Origin: Flammula alnicola
Taxonomy: Eukaryota; Basidiomycota; Agaricomycetes; Agaricales; Strophariaceae
Reading direction: 5' to 3'
Assembly: GCA_015499995.1 (NCBI GenBank)
Contig: JADNRV010000007.1
Location: forward strand, 372,001-436,000
DNA: 64,000 nt
Under the pieces are notes generated by a model. It worked only from the letters and a program-made list of their open reading frames with translations. It ran no database searches and was not told where the DNA came from. Every line of letters begins with the position of its first letter. Positions within the stretch are counted from its first letter, which is position 1. Shown piece by piece: positions 51,398-64,000 of this stretch. The translations under genes were made by a program, and so were the position numbers.

Positions 51398-53172
51398 TTA
51401 AAATCCAAGGCGCTCCCGGATGGTCTTCCATCCTTGGGATAGCCAAGTACCCAATGACGGTGGTTTATGAGTGAAATAAACCTTACCGTTATCGACTGAT
51501 AGAGGATCTTCCTTGGCGGCTTTTGTGTCTTTACCCGCTGCCTTACTTGAGGGAACACCTTCGACATCATCGGCGTACGCTTGTAGAAGTGATCTTTGTC
51601 GTTTACTCAAGGACCTACGAAAACAAAAACCCGATTAGGCTAGTCAGGGAAGTCGATGACTTTTCAGCTTACCGAGGAAGTTGAAGAGAGAACTTGACAA
51701 ATAGATCCCCAATACCTGCCCCATGCAAGTAGGAAACACCACGGCCTTTCAAAACCATTTCCTCTCCTTGTTGAGTGCCTCCTGGTACGCGAACATCGAC
51801 CTCGCCATCAAGAGTGGGCACCCGCACGATTCCGCCAAGAAGGGCCCTATGGAACGGAATTTTTGCTTGGTAATACAGATTTGCTCCTTGTCGATTGAAA
51901 ACAGTGGAGGGCGTAACGTTCAGCCGCACGAAGAGGTCTCCTTTGGGTCCCTTGCCTACTAAGGGTGTGTTTCCGGCGAACGGTACACGGATTGTCATTC
52001 CCTCCTCAGCGCCTAAAGGTTTAAGCTGTTAGCATATGCAGAAGAAGGGAAGAATGGGTACAAACCGACTGGAACCTCGACCGTAGTCTGCTTCTTCGAT
52101 CGTAGCCTTCCTGTTCCTCCGCAGACCCCACACTCGCCGCCGCGTGGAATAGTGGTACCTACTCCCTGGCAGACATTACAGGTGCTCGCCATTTGAAATC
52201 CACTTTCAATAACGAACGTCCGAGTACCAGTACCCTTACATGCAGAGCAAGTTGTCCGCTGAAGACCCTCTTTGAGTCCAGAACCCTTGCAAGGGTCGCA
52301 GTCGATGATTGATGCGAAATTAATGGCCTTCTTCGTTCCTTTGCAGGCTTCAAGAAAGCTGACGTTCAGAGTTACTTCGATATCAGTGCCCCGAACAGTT
52401 TCTTGAGCCCGAGCCCTTCCTCCTCCTCCTCCTCCTCCTCCACCGCCTCCTGCTGAGAAGGCGCCAAATAATTGTTCAAACATATCTCCAGATGGATGAC
52501 CACGTCCTCCAAACGAGGCACCAAAACCCGGAAATCCACCAGCCCGTCCGAATCCGCCACCAAACCCGCTTGCACCACCGAATGCGTTTGGATCGAAACC
52601 AGGGGACTGAGAGGCCGCACCATACTGATCGAACGCTGCTCTCTTTTTCTCGTCTTTCAGAATCTATATTTCTTGATTCAAGATGATGTACATGTTGGTA
52701 AGAGTCGGATAACGTACGTCGTATGCATCCTGTATCTCAACAAACTTATCTCGTGCCCCCTTATCCGGATTCGTGTCGGGATGATATTTTCGCGCGAGCT
52801 TCGAAGTCTCTGAGCATAAGCTTTAAATGACATGGGGATTACACGTACTGCGAAGTATGTTTTCTTGATTTCGGCAGGCGTTGCATCGGGCTTCACACCC
52901 AAAACATCGTACGGATTCTTTGCCGCAGCACCACATCGAGCGGTAGGGTGCAAATGGCGCTATTTGACTCGTCAGCTCACGTATTTCCCTACCGATAACG
53001 AACGCTATACCTTGTCACCAAGTCGATTTGACAGGGATGGTAGAGGTTTCAGCCGTAGGCATCGTGATCGGTATGAACAGAGAGTACGAGACTGGACTCC
53101 GAAAACTTGGCGCGCACAAGAATTGAAGGCAATGAATGTAGAAAAACCCTTTATTGGCAACCGAGGAGGCAT
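51398..53172 (-). CDS. MDJ1: Mitochondrial DnaJ chaperone Mdj1
   Basis: Type I J-protein cochaperone of mitochondrial Hsp70 in the matrix. The start MPPRLPIKGFSTFIAFNSCA gives a basic presequence of about 55 residues; an ATG 12 codons upstream is possible. The J domain is NPYDVLGVKPDATPAEIKKT, spliced to LARKYHPDTNPDKGARDKFV with the HPD motif intact. A Gly/Phe-rich region with a long Gly run precedes four CxxCxGxG zinc repeats: CDPCKGSG, CSACKGTG, CNVCQGVG and CGVCGGTG. The substrate-binding domains contain GPKGDLFVRLNVTP and VRVPGGTQQGEEMVLKGRGV. It ends GWKTIRERLGF. About eight exons, no frame break seen. Confidence 0.95.
52420..52449 (-). repeat. Trinucleotide run encoding polyglycine in MDJ1
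   Basis: CCT/CTC repeats on the plus strand encode a run of about 11 Gly residues at the start of the G/F region of MDJ1. Length is likely to vary between strains. Confidence 0.8.
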
Positions 53173-53876
53173 GGAGTGTAGAAGGATGAACTCAGACGAA
53201 ATGACCATTCACCAAGTGTTCCTTCACTTTCGACAGAAATTTGAGTTATTTGTACATATTTACCTTCATTGATTCCCCATTGAGCTCATTGAATTTCAAT
53301 CATGATTTTATATCCTCTTGCATTATTCCAACAAATAACACAGCTGAATGTCTTCCCATTGAAGGCATTTGCTATTTAGAGGGGAGCGCATTGGTAGGAC
53401 TCTGAATATTTCTGTTGTTTCATCCCGGATCTTTGCACATGTCCCCACGACTCGGAATCTTGCAAGACGTATCTAATTGATAAAAGTAAGGGGGCCCCAA
53501 GAAACCCATTACTACATGGATGAAAATGGGTCGTGTAGAATTGCATTCGGTTTTGGTTCAGTCATCTATTATTTAGGATAAAATGAATGAACAGTAATTG
53601 TTACCCAGGTCACCTTAATTTAAAGGCAACATATACTAGGAAGCCCGCTCAGGTTGGAACTCAATGGAGCCAAGAAATTTAACGCCAACAGAGTTCGAGG
53701 GTGTGTAGCATCCATGAATGGTACTGAATTCAGATCCCGCGAGAAACAAACTACATTGTGGCCCGTTCTCTTCGTCAGAGCTCTATCATAGAAGATAGTT
53801 AAAGCATCAAAGTTGACCCTATTACAAGGGTCTACAGACCGGATCCAACGCTTTTCAGACTGGCACAGAGTTGAGG
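53173..53876. other. Intergenic region upstream of MDJ1
   Basis: About 0.7 kb, AT-rich. The first 100 bases are the MDJ1 5' flank. No further gene seen. Confidence 0.5.
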
Positions 53877-54131
53877 TTAAATAAAGTCCTCCAAAGAAGT
53901 CGTTGAATCAAGATTGGGGCTCTGGTCATGAGGCATAGAATAGATTTCGGTAGGGAAATTCAAGGGATTCTTCATGTACTTGTACATCACGCGAGGGCGA
54001 TGTCCTACACTAATGTTAAAGTGAATGACCCTTTTGATTCGGGTTAGCATCCAGACTATCGATATAGATAAGCCAGTCACGATGAAAATGAAATAGAAGC
54101 TAACCTTAAAACAATCTAAGTTCCATATAAT
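53877..54131 (-). CDS. Possible small ORF with one membrane helix, in frame after the SET-gene stop
   Basis: Directly behind the TGA of the SET gene and in the same frame, 84 codons stay open: a hydrophobic stretch VSFYFIFIVTGLSISIVWML, a basic flank RIKRVIHF, and a tail YKYMKNPLNFPTEIYSMPHD ending SLEDFI. It looks like the last helix and cytosolic tail of a membrane protein. It has no suitable ATG of its own before the helix. It may be a separate decayed gene, a distal exon, or chance. Confidence 0.3.
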   Translation of the reverse strand: MIWNLDCFKVSFYFIFIVTGLSISIVWMLTRIKRVIHFNISVGHRPRVMYKYMKNPLNFPTEIYSMPHDQSPNLDSTTSLEDFI

Positions 54132-54769
54132 TCAGCCATGGTTTTCGGAGCGATACCGCCACCAGGATTTCCCGTATGATACGAGCATTTCTTCGCCTTT
54201 CTTAATTTCTTCGCCGGAGCTCCAAATGCTCATTTTCATTTCACCTGACGAACTCCTTCCGTCAACAAAGATCGCGTTGGGTTTCTTTGAGATTCCCCTA
54301 TAGTCATTGACAAAACGGGCTTCATTTCCCATAGTGGTAGCATCGATACCGACACTGAGACCATCTGGAAGCCTGCAAAGAGATAGATCGTAGTCCGAGT
54401 CTGGACGGTCGTCACAATGAATTTCGCCTATGCCAACGCGATCCAACATTCAAGAACATTCCTATTTCATAAATTAAGTCTCGCACCAATATAATCGACA
54501 ATATGCGTCTTTGGAGAGATGCGTTGCGCCGCAAAGAGACCGAACTGTCCGTTAGCAGGATGAGAACTATTTGATATAGCCCGAATGGTGACCTTGGGAC
54601 CCTTGGCATTCAAAGGGGATCCACTATTTGCGCTGGATGAAGACCCTTGTACGTGTCTCCTAACTGCAGGCGGCACCGATGAGTGATAACAAGATGAATT
54701 AATGTACCGCAGATGTTGGGGCCAATGTGCCGGCTTTGACTTTGACCGCGCCTGAGATTTGTCATTCAT
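54132..54769 (-). CDS. SET-domain protein (predicted lysine methyltransferase)
   Basis: Small protein of about 190 residues starting MNDKSQARSKSKPAHWPQHL and built almost entirely of a SET domain. An N-terminal basic stretch precedes VTIRAISNSSHPANGQFGLF and AAQRISPKTHIVDYIG, spliced to EIHCDDRPDSDYDLSLCRLP. The SET core is GIDATTMGNEARFVNDYRGI then KKPNAIFVD and MSIWSSGEEIKKGEEMLVSY with GKSWW. The usual RFINHS(C) motif is RFVNDYRG, and the post-SET Cys cluster is missing, as in the ATXR5/6-like and related small fungal SET proteins. Substrate not known; histone or non-histone are both possible. Divergent from CK2 alpha. Confidence 0.87.
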
Positions 54770-55079
54770 AAAGAGGAACTGACAGAGTGATGCTGGGGGT
54801 TCGAGAAATGGGTTCCTTGAGATCTAATATATCTCGATACACATGCATGCCACTGCTGAGAGAATGGGCCGAGAAACTGCCTTTGAAAGTCGACGTGGTT
54901 AACGTTGACACAACCGCAATCTAAGTTCGTCTCAAGATTCTGGAGTTCAAGCAGAGTTTGAACTTGTTGATGATGAAAGGAAATCAGCGTGGGAATGCAA
55001 GAGGTAATCTCTCCCCTTCCTCTTCCTCGTTGTCGACTACGCCCTACAGCCCGAATTTCCTCACCCACTGCATCCTCTG
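54770..55079. promoter_or_regulatory. Bidirectional promoter, SET gene / CK2 alpha
   Basis: 310 bp between divergent start codons. A minus-strand frame stays open through it, but nothing suggests it is coding. Function inferred from geometry. Confidence 0.5.
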
Positions 55080-56512
55080 ATGGGCAGGTCCGCGACAAAG
55101 TCTGTTGCCCGTGTATATTGCGACGTTAATAGCCGTCTGGGCTCTTCATGGTATGAATATGGTATGATTACAATCATCTTGTGTCTTTGAGCGCTATTTT
55201 ACAAGATGCATTTGCAGACAATCTACAGGTTCAGTGGGGATCTCAAGACCATTACGAGATTGTGCGGAAGGTGGGACGCGGAAAGTATTCAGAGGTTCGT
55301 TAGATTTCGATAATCGGGCCTCGATAACCTTGTTAAAAGAGACTGCATAGGTTTTTGAAGGCATCAACGTTGTCACGGAAGAAAAATGTATCATAAAGGT
55401 GTTGAAGCCAGTCAAGAAGAAGAAGATCAAGAGGGAAATCAAAATCCTCCAAAATCTAGCGGGTGGCCCGAATATTGTCGCTCTACTGGACGTCGTTCGC
55501 GACCCGACGTCCAAGATTCCAAGTCTAATCACTGAATACGTACACAACGTCGACTTCAAGGTTCTGTATCCGCGCTTTAGGACCATGATGTCCGATTCTA
55601 CATGTTTGAGCTCCTCAAGGTTCGTTGGGTTGCTCTCTTTGAAGGTCTGCATTAACCACGGACTATATGTCCTCAGGCTCTTGATTACTGCCATTCGAAG
55701 GGCATCATGCATCGCGACGTTAAACCCCATAATGTCATGATTGATCATGAACATCGCAAAGTGCGTTCTTATCTATTGGGATTCAAGATGCCTATTCAAA
55801 CCCAGAACACCCTAGTTGCGACTCATCGATTGGGGTCTCGCCGAATTCTATCACCCTAAAACAGAGTACAACGTCCGTGTCGCCTCCCGGTATTTCAAGG
55901 GCCCAGAGTTGCTGGTCGACTTCCAAGAATACGATTACAGCCTTGATATGTGGAGCTACGGCTGCATGTTTGCTTCAATGGTGCGCAATCCTCTAACTGG
56001 TCCACGTATGCATTTGGCTCAATTACGCGCAGATTTTCCGCAAGGAGCCCTTCTTTCATGGACATGACAATTATGACCAGCTTGTGAAAATCACGAAGGT
56101 TCTGGGCACCGATGAATTATACGCGTACATTGACAAGTACCACATCCGCCTTGACCCGCAGTACGATGAATTGCTCGGAAGGTAATCCTCCGGATGGCTC
56201 CAGGAACATTTGAGGCTTATTATCCGATCATTTACAGATATCCAAGAAAACCATGGACAAGATTTATTACCTCGGAGAACCAGAGGTATATTTCCAACGA
56301 GGCTATCGACTTCCTGGATAAATTACTTCGTTACGACCACCAAGAACGCCTTACTGCAAGGGAAGCTCAAGCGCACCCTTACTTTGGTGAGTCAGAAGTC
56401 TCTGGGCTGATATAAACACTCCTCAACCATGCGCGCAGACCCTGTTCGGACTGAAACGCCTATTGTTGTTCCAGGCGGAGGCGGAGAAAGTGATTCTGCG
56501 TCATCAGGTTGA
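55080..56512 (+). CDS. CKA1: Casein kinase 2 catalytic subunit alpha, with a frame break
   Basis: Constitutive Ser/Thr kinase with acidic-site preference, in nucleus and cytosol. Start [20 protein letters not shown], then [20 protein letters not shown], the Gly loop GRGKYSE and the basic cluster [30 protein letters not shown] holds the catalytic Asp and [20 protein letters not shown] carries DWG in place of DFG, a CK2 hallmark; [20 protein letters not shown] follows. It ends [15 protein letters not shown]. Near 55579, after [10 protein letters not shown], the expected [20 protein letters not shown] is in the next frame; one missing base explains it. The kinase is essential in fungi, so a true knockout is unlikely. 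Eight or so exons. Confidence 0.95.
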
Positions 56513-57196
56513 TATCTTTGATATCTTTGCAACACTCTTTTCGTATCTCTCTCCCGTTCCCATTGTGCGTATCCAGTATATATAGATTCGTTATATTTAG
56601 CTTCACCATATTGCACGAACTCTGCGTGGGTGGCAATTATTGAGGTACGTTACCTCGAAAGCTCGCGTGAGCCATACTGACGCTCTTTCAAGCCGATGAA
56701 TGCGAGGCCTCCGAAGCCTTCCGAATGACAAGAACGACTCTGAAACTTCGGAATATCATGAACATGCATGGTAACCTAGGGTGACACGTGGTGAGAAACA
56801 CCTGGTTGGTACCCATGTTTATCGTGCTTATCATGGTCGGACAGAGCAAGGTAACTCAACAACAGAACCTTGTATACCGCACATGAAGGTACACATGCAC
56901 GAAGTCGCGTGCATTAGTATAGGCTTCTTTTCGCTGCGAAGCAAACGTTACTTCCGACATAGTGCTCAAGATGTTTTCTTGTGAGCCTGAAGCAAGCCTC
57001 GACCATTAACATGACCATTTTTATTAATGGGCAGCTGGACACCCTCTGTTCATCTTCCGCATGGATGCTTACTGTCCGCGTGGATGCCGAACTATGAAAA
57101 ATATATAGAGATTATCTTGAAAGCTATTTAACAAGCCCGTTTATGCGCAGGAGACCTTGACCAGAAAGCTGCCCACTATCGATACGGCGATATAGG
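56513..57196. other. Intergenic region upstream of the first chitinase
   Basis: About 0.7 kb with CK2 3' flank and chitinase promoter. An AT-rich TATATAG stretch lies near 57100. No gene seen. Confidence 0.5.
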
Positions 57197-59664
57197 ATGT
57201 TTTTCTATATCGCTCCTGTTTTTATAGGACTCTTGTCCCTGCAAGCTTCTGCCTTCGACAACACTCGATTTGATAACGTTCGTGGCCATCTTTTACTCGT
57301 GTAGAGCATGCGTCTAATGATTTCTTCAAGGTTGCGGTGTATGCCCTCCTTATTTGGGAATTCTATCATATATTGAAATACGTGCTAGATATTGGGGCCA
57401 GAACTCTTACGGCGCAACCAATAGTGCCGACACCGCCAACTTCCAGCAGAGAATTTCGTTCTACTGCAATGTAAGCTATCTGTCATCTGCACACGACAGT
57501 TCATTGATTCATCGCAATGACTACTCGTAGGATAATGCAATTGATGTATTTCCAGTGGCCTTTTTGAACGTATTTTTTGGCGCTGGTGGGGCCCCGTCTC
57601 TCAACCTCGCCAATGTAAGGCAGCTGTATTTACTCATTGCCTCTTCTAAATGTGCCATACCAGACCTGTAACCCTACCGACAATGCGACATTTCCCGGAA
57701 CCACGCTTCCTAATTGTTCTTCCCTCGCTTCTGATATAACGGCTTGTCAAGCAAAGGGCAAAATCGTTACCTTGAGCTTGGGAGGTGCAACAGGTGCAGT
57801 CGGTTTTACGTCGGATGCTCAAGCCACTACCTTTGGTCAAACGATCTGGGACATGTTCCTTGGTGGTACCTCGTCAACTCGTCCATTCGGAAACGCCGTT
57901 TTGGATGGGTAAGTCCGCATAACTAAAATAACCTCTTAGATAATCCTCACCCGTGACTTAGGATCGACCTTGATATTGAAGGCGGTAGTTCGGATCACTA
58001 TAGCGTCTTCGTCAACACAATTCGCTCCCTTGCTTCCGGGGCCTCCAAGAAGTGCGCTTGTTCAGAAAATTTTCGATGCCTTTCTGATTTTATTTGCTTT
58101 TTTCTCTCCCTAGTTACTATGTCACCGCTGCTCCTCAATGCGTTTTCCCAGATGCTGCGCTGGGGAGTGTCTTGAACGCAGCAAACTTTGACGCGGTATA
58201 TGGTAAGCACCCGTAATATTATCACTTCGAGCAATTGGCTTATAAGCGCCTCCCTTTACAAGTCCAGTGTGTTCATTCCTATCTCACGATTATCCATGGT
58301 GCTGAAATATTTATCTCCAGATTTTACAACAATTACTGCGGTTTGCAAGCATTTGGGCAAGCTTCTGTAAGTTATTTCTTCTGACCATGGAACTACTGAT
58401 GAACCATACCTCTAGGATTGGAACTTTGGAATCTGGTTAGTCGTATTTCAGATGGCTGTCCGAACTGACCTGACCCCAAATAGGGATAACTGGGCGCGCA
58501 CAACGAGTCCAAACAAGAATGTCAAGGTTTACATAGGAGCACCAGCTTCAAGCTCGGCTGCAGGGTCCGGTTATGTGCCAATCAGTACTCTAAGCAACAT
58601 TGCAACACAAATGCGAAAGAGCTTCCCGTCATTTGGGGGAGTCATGCTATGGGATGCATCCCAGGCTCACGGTTTGTTGAGTTTATCATTGTTTGACTAT
58701 CCTCTGAGTTGTTCCACACTTCAGCCAACAGCCGATACGATTTGGCGATCAAGAACGCTCTTACAGCAGCTGGTGGGACAGGATTTACATTTCCTGCTTG
58801 CAGCGCTCCTACTTTCGTCGCTGGAACTAATTACGCCGGTGGAGCCGAAGTCTCTTTCGGAGGGTAAGCAGTCCTTCTCAAGTTTACCGGATAAATCTAA
58901 TTCCACGCGACAGGTATATCTGGCAGGTCAGAGAGCAACATGTTAAGTAATTTAAGGATAGTCACTCAAACGTGAAGACTTTTCATAGGCAAAATGGTCG
59001 GCTTCATCTCAGCCATCAGGCGATCCCAGTAGCGATTGGAGCGCAAGTAAGTTCCCACGATTTGTATAGCGAAGGATTCGATGATATACTAATATTGCCT
59101 GCGCCTAGTTAGTGCTTGTGGTGGAGCCGCCCTTCCAAGTTCTTCCTCGTCTTCTACAGTACAGCCAACGTCGACGACGTCGAAAACATCCACAACGTCG
59201 ACAACAGCAAAACCGACGACAACAGCAACACCACCGACGACTACCACCAGTCCTTCATCTACATCGACACCAACAACTACAGCTGGTGGAAGTTGTGCTG
59301 GAGTAGCCGCATGGTCAAGCACTGTTGCCTACCAAGGAGGCGCCGAAGTAGTCTATAAGTCAGTTCGTTTCCAGAGGTTTTTAGGATGCCAGCTGACTTT
59401 TGTCGAAGCTCTCACCTTTGGACAGCGAAATGGTGGTCGGAAGCTGATGCACCCGGAGGTAAGGCGTTTGTTGGCTCAGTTATGTCCATTCCTCCATATA
59501 TTATTGCCTCAGGTTCCGCCGGTGACTGGACCGACGACGGACCGTGTGGGTCGCAAATCCAAGCGGCAAAGACTCTTCCCGGCCCCGCCAGCGCACAGGA
59601 AACTTCCACATCTAGTCTCAAAGAATCACCACCGTCTGCGAGGTCACGTTTCTTCCGGTTCTAA
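57197..59664 (+). CDS. Secreted class III GH18 chitinase with two CBM5/12 chitin-binding modules
   Basis: Hevamine-type endochitinase of the cell wall or secretome. A signal peptide ([19 protein letters not shown]) precedes the catalytic domain. An 8-nt exon (57331-57338) completes [18 protein letters not shown]. The active site is [15 protein letters not shown], with the family's DxDxE. Then [40 protein letters not shown] and [12 protein letters not shown]. After the GH18 domain comes a CBM5/12 module ([37 protein letters not shown]), a long Ser/Thr/Pro linker ([20 protein letters not shown]) and a second CBM5/12 ([43 protein letters not shown]). It ends in a short basic-aromatic tail SARSRFFRF. 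About 15 exons. Confidence 0.93.
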
Positions 59665-60167
59665 AGCAACGCCTTTCTACTACGGCGGTTCTGATTAGAA
59701 GTTCTTATCTATGCTTTTTTCGTTGCTTCATTGTTTCCTATTATTTTCTAACTGTAAACTGTGTACCCCTCAATGTATAAGTATGTCGCGAGCAGGGTTA
59801 TTGACCATAATTCTATTTTTAGACACGTCGGACGGATATCTTCGCTCTCACACGGCATTGTACCGCCATTGCAACATATGCTCGGAAGCGAGAAGACAGC
59901 AGACAGAATTCCTTCGACGAGACTGTGAGATCACATGCGACCCGCGAAGGGCGTATTTCCCCATAAACCCATATGAACACGACACCTTCATTTTTATCTG
60001 CAACATAATGGACCGTTCCTTACACTGCATGTCCGGCTGATCACAATTTTCTCGCATCCCAGAGTTCGTTGATGGATGTCGACGTGTCAATCCGCGGAAA
60101 TTCCTGACCTGGGCTTTATAACCTTGGTCCTGACATTATTCATGATGCTCTCGCGCCCCGACTCGCC
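59665..60167. other. Spacer between the tandem chitinase genes
   Basis: About 0.5 kb between stop and next start, including the promoter of the second chitinase. No repeats shared between the two flanks were obvious by eye. Confidence 0.5.
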
Positions 60168-62072
<1,905 letters not shown>

Positions 62073-63572
62073 AGCCCTTCTGAAGAGTCGGGATTATGAT
62101 GCATAGATTCTAATGCCCACTCCCTCTGGCTCAGGATGGTTTGGCGACCCCCCGGAACCTTCTAGTCCAAATCTATTCCGTGACTCAGGGGATATACACG
62201 ACAACTTTGACATGTAAAACCTCAATGTATATTTGCTATGTATTTATCGGATCTGGTTCCTCTTATCTCATGGTCTCGACGCTATGTCACGCTAGCACTC
62301 TGGTAGTGTCACTATACAGCCTTCACGATGATCGCTCAAGTGTATTTATGACTTGTATGTAACTTGTACCATACTTGTACAGTAAACATAGATATGTATG
62401 TGTTGTTCTAAAACCGTTAGTAAAAAATCCGCGGTCAAATAAGTAGACGAGTCGCGACGATCACCTTAAATAAACTAGAATAACTTGAGCTGCTGATATC
62501 AGGTAAATAATATCAGCCTGAGGCGAGCTACTTCTCCCAACTAGTATCTCCCCCGAGTAATATCATCCCCCAATAGTATAATTACTTCGTGACCTGGGGG
62601 TGTTTCGTGTATATATGTACACTGGTCAGATCGTACCTCTCCACTTCACCGTTGTCCTATCTTAAATTCAACCTTGACTCAACCCTGAGACTTGTACAGT
62701 AATAATAGTATGGGCGCCCAGTATGATACTGCGCATTGAATTGTCCACGTATGATTTGTTTTCCGGGACGGTCTATCCCACTAAGAACTCACTACCTAAA
62801 AAGTCTGATAATCGTGCATAATAGGCGAGTACTGGTGCCATTGCCCACGACCCAGATTTAAATAATCGCCTCCTGCCAGCTGCATATTTATTTATGGTAG
62901 GAAAATCAATAGAGTCGTAAATATACCCCATTCGATATTTCTGCGGCCAGGATGGTTGACACACGAAATTAGCGAGGCGCATATTATCCACCGACTGATA
63001 TAGCACTTTATCCAACGTATCCCATGGAACGTTCTATACTTACCGTCACGGTCGCAAGATACGCAACGCCAAGCAATATTGGCGACGCTATAATTGCAGC
63101 GAGCTTCTCCCATTCACTACAAGCTATCTTGTCTCTGCAATCTATTTTGTGCATGCGATAGCCGGGACAATGTGGACGCGGCTCGTTTCCCATGCTCTAC
63201 AGTATTTTTCTCGTCTTGTGAATCCTAATGTTATAAGCAGGTTACATATAAGTACATGGGCCGGGGGTTATAAATAGACCTTCACAGAATGCATACATAC
63301 AGTCGCAGAAGGCCAGAATTTGCCAAGAAATCGAAAAGGACGCGCTGTACTTACTAGAAGTAGAGATAACGAACCTTCGATGAGGGTATAGAATACAGTA
63401 AATTGTCCGCGTTAACCAAGACGTGAGATAGATGGCGGTAATTATCGAATTGCGTGGGGTAGTGATATGTTCGGCCGAGCACAACGACGCTCAACGGACC
63501 AGTTTGAACTCGAGCGAGGGTGGCTGCGGCACAGTGACGGAACGCAGCACGCCCATGGCGGTAGGGAGACCC
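62073..63572. other. 1.5 kb region without a convincing gene
   Basis: AT-rich flank of the second chitinase. Includes the palindrome CTGATATCAG at 62493-62502, overlapping an inverted repeat GCTGATA/TATCAGC (62492-62517). A minus-strand frame with a hydrophobic stretch ASPILLGVAYLATV (about 63060-63100) could be part of a gene, but I could not connect it to other exons. Confidence 0.4.
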
Positions 63573-64000
63573 TCAGTTGCCATCGCGCCTATAATTAGAC
63601 GCGAACCCGCCAGATCGCTTGCTGTTTGGGGTATACTGCGCATTTGAAAAAGCTGGCGCAGTTGAGAGAGGCGCAGTCATTTGGACTTGGAAGGGTGCTT
63701 GAACCGCGGGGTGTTGATATAAGGCGTGAGGCCCGTGGTTGTGAATTTGCTGCTGCTGGTTACTCCTACCAGTAGTGTTGACCTGGGAGTGTAGTCGGGT
63801 AGTATTGGAGGCGGGTCCAGTTGCTTCCGCAGCTGGAGTTCTGCCATAGCGCTGCTGCCCATAAAAGTGGTTTGGCGAGCGGTTGTTGTTGAGGTCGTAA
63901 CTTCTCTTTCTTTTGTTGTTTTTCCAGTCCGGAATAGGCTTCTTGGCAACGGAGGAAGAGGCTTCGCCTGTATTCTGTGATTCTGTGCCAGTGTCATTAT
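63573..64000 (-). CDS. C-terminal exon of an unknown N/Q-rich basic protein (5' end beyond window)
   Basis: On the minus strand one frame is open from the window edge to a stop at 63573, about 142 codons without a Met near its start, so it must be an internal or last exon. It is rich in Asn, Gln, Ser, His and Arg: SVAKKPIPDWKNNKRKRSYD, then LNNNRSPNHFYGQQRYGRTP, SNQQQQIHNHGPHALYQHPA and a tail SKRSGGFASNYRRDGN. The basic stretch KNNKRKR may be a nuclear localisation signal. No domain is recognised. The composition is like C-terminal tails of RNA-binding or RNP-assembly proteins, but that is only a guess. Confidence 0.6.
   Translation of the reverse strand, partial: NDTGTESQNTGEASSSVAKKPIPDWKNNKRKRSYDLNNNRSPNHFYGQQRYGRTPAAEATGPASNTTRLHSQVNTTGRSNQQQQIHNHGPHALYQHPAVQAPFQVQMTAPLSTAPAFSNAQYTPNSKRSGGFASNYRRDGN

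Noticed and set aside
54766..55098. A 110-codon minus-strand frame in the SET/CK2 interval
   Set aside because: It overlaps the CK2 start exon in antisense and is not continuous with the SET reading frame; no domain seen.
55194..55754. A 186-codon minus-strand open frame
   Set aside because: Antisense shadow of the CK2 alpha exons, which are unambiguously coding on the plus strand.
62460..62620. Terminal repeat of a transposon at the CTGATATCAG palindrome
   Set aside because: No matching second end or target-site duplication was found in the window.

Overview
The window is nuclear DNA of a basidiomycete fungus, most likely an Agaricomycete. The support is: genes cut by many 45-60 nt introns with GT(A/T)NGT donors and CTNAC/CTAAC-like branch points; dense packing on both strands; basidiomycete-type sequences for Med6, CK2 alpha, septin, Tim21 and histone H3; and tandem class III GH18 chitinases. 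I found no bacterial, viral or intact transposon signature.

Layout, left to right. 0-12 kb: mitochondrial succinate-CoA ligase alpha (3' end cut by the window), karyopherin Mtr10/transportin-3, a Cdc3-type septin, an unrecognised gene, mitoribosomal protein mS35, and divergently the zinc-binding DUF866 protein. 12-20 kb: an intron-containing tRNA-Lys(CUU), a C2H2 transcription factor, an NRAMP metal transporter divergent from Mediator subunit Med6, and AP-3 sigma. 20-30 kb: an Ecdysoneless/SGT1-family protein divergent from V-ATPase subunit F, Tim21, a solitary histone H3 gene, a phytanoyl-CoA dioxygenase-like oxygenase and a mitochondrial chalcone-isomerase-fold protein (Aim18-like). 30-38.3 kb: the very large proteasome activator Blm10/PA200. 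38.3-48 kb: an unrecognised locus, a TIS11-type tandem CCCH RNA-binding protein, a choline/ethanolamine kinase and a 2 kb stretch without a gene. 48-64 kb: an MFS drug:H+ antiporter-like transporter, the mitochondrial DnaJ Mdj1, a SET-domain protein divergent from casein kinase 2 alpha, two tandem GH18 chitinases, and the C-terminal exon of an unknown N/Q-rich protein running off the right edge.

Most genes are ordinary housekeeping genes with no shared pathway. Five pairs are divergent with start codons 190-310 bp apart, so they probably share bidirectional promoters. Functional themes are mitochondria (LSC1, mS35, Tim21, Aim18-like, Mdj1) and trafficking (Mtr10, AP-3 sigma, V-ATPase F).

The most important technical observation is a recurring pattern: conserved reading frames of essential genes are broken by single missing bases, nearly always inside a short run of one base. 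I located ten in six genes (four in MTR10, two in the NRAMP gene, one each in ECD, BLM10, mS35 and CK2 alpha). This looks like uncorrected homopolymer deletions in the assembly rather than pseudogenes. The most interesting biology is a set of very small exons: an 8-nt exon at the same place in both chitinases, a 9-nt exon plus an 8-nt last exon that rebuild the Tyr-Tyr-Ala C-terminus of Blm10, a 6-nt first coding exon in the DUF866 gene, and a 21-nt exon between the two CCCH fingers. I did not find a convincing new multi-gene system.
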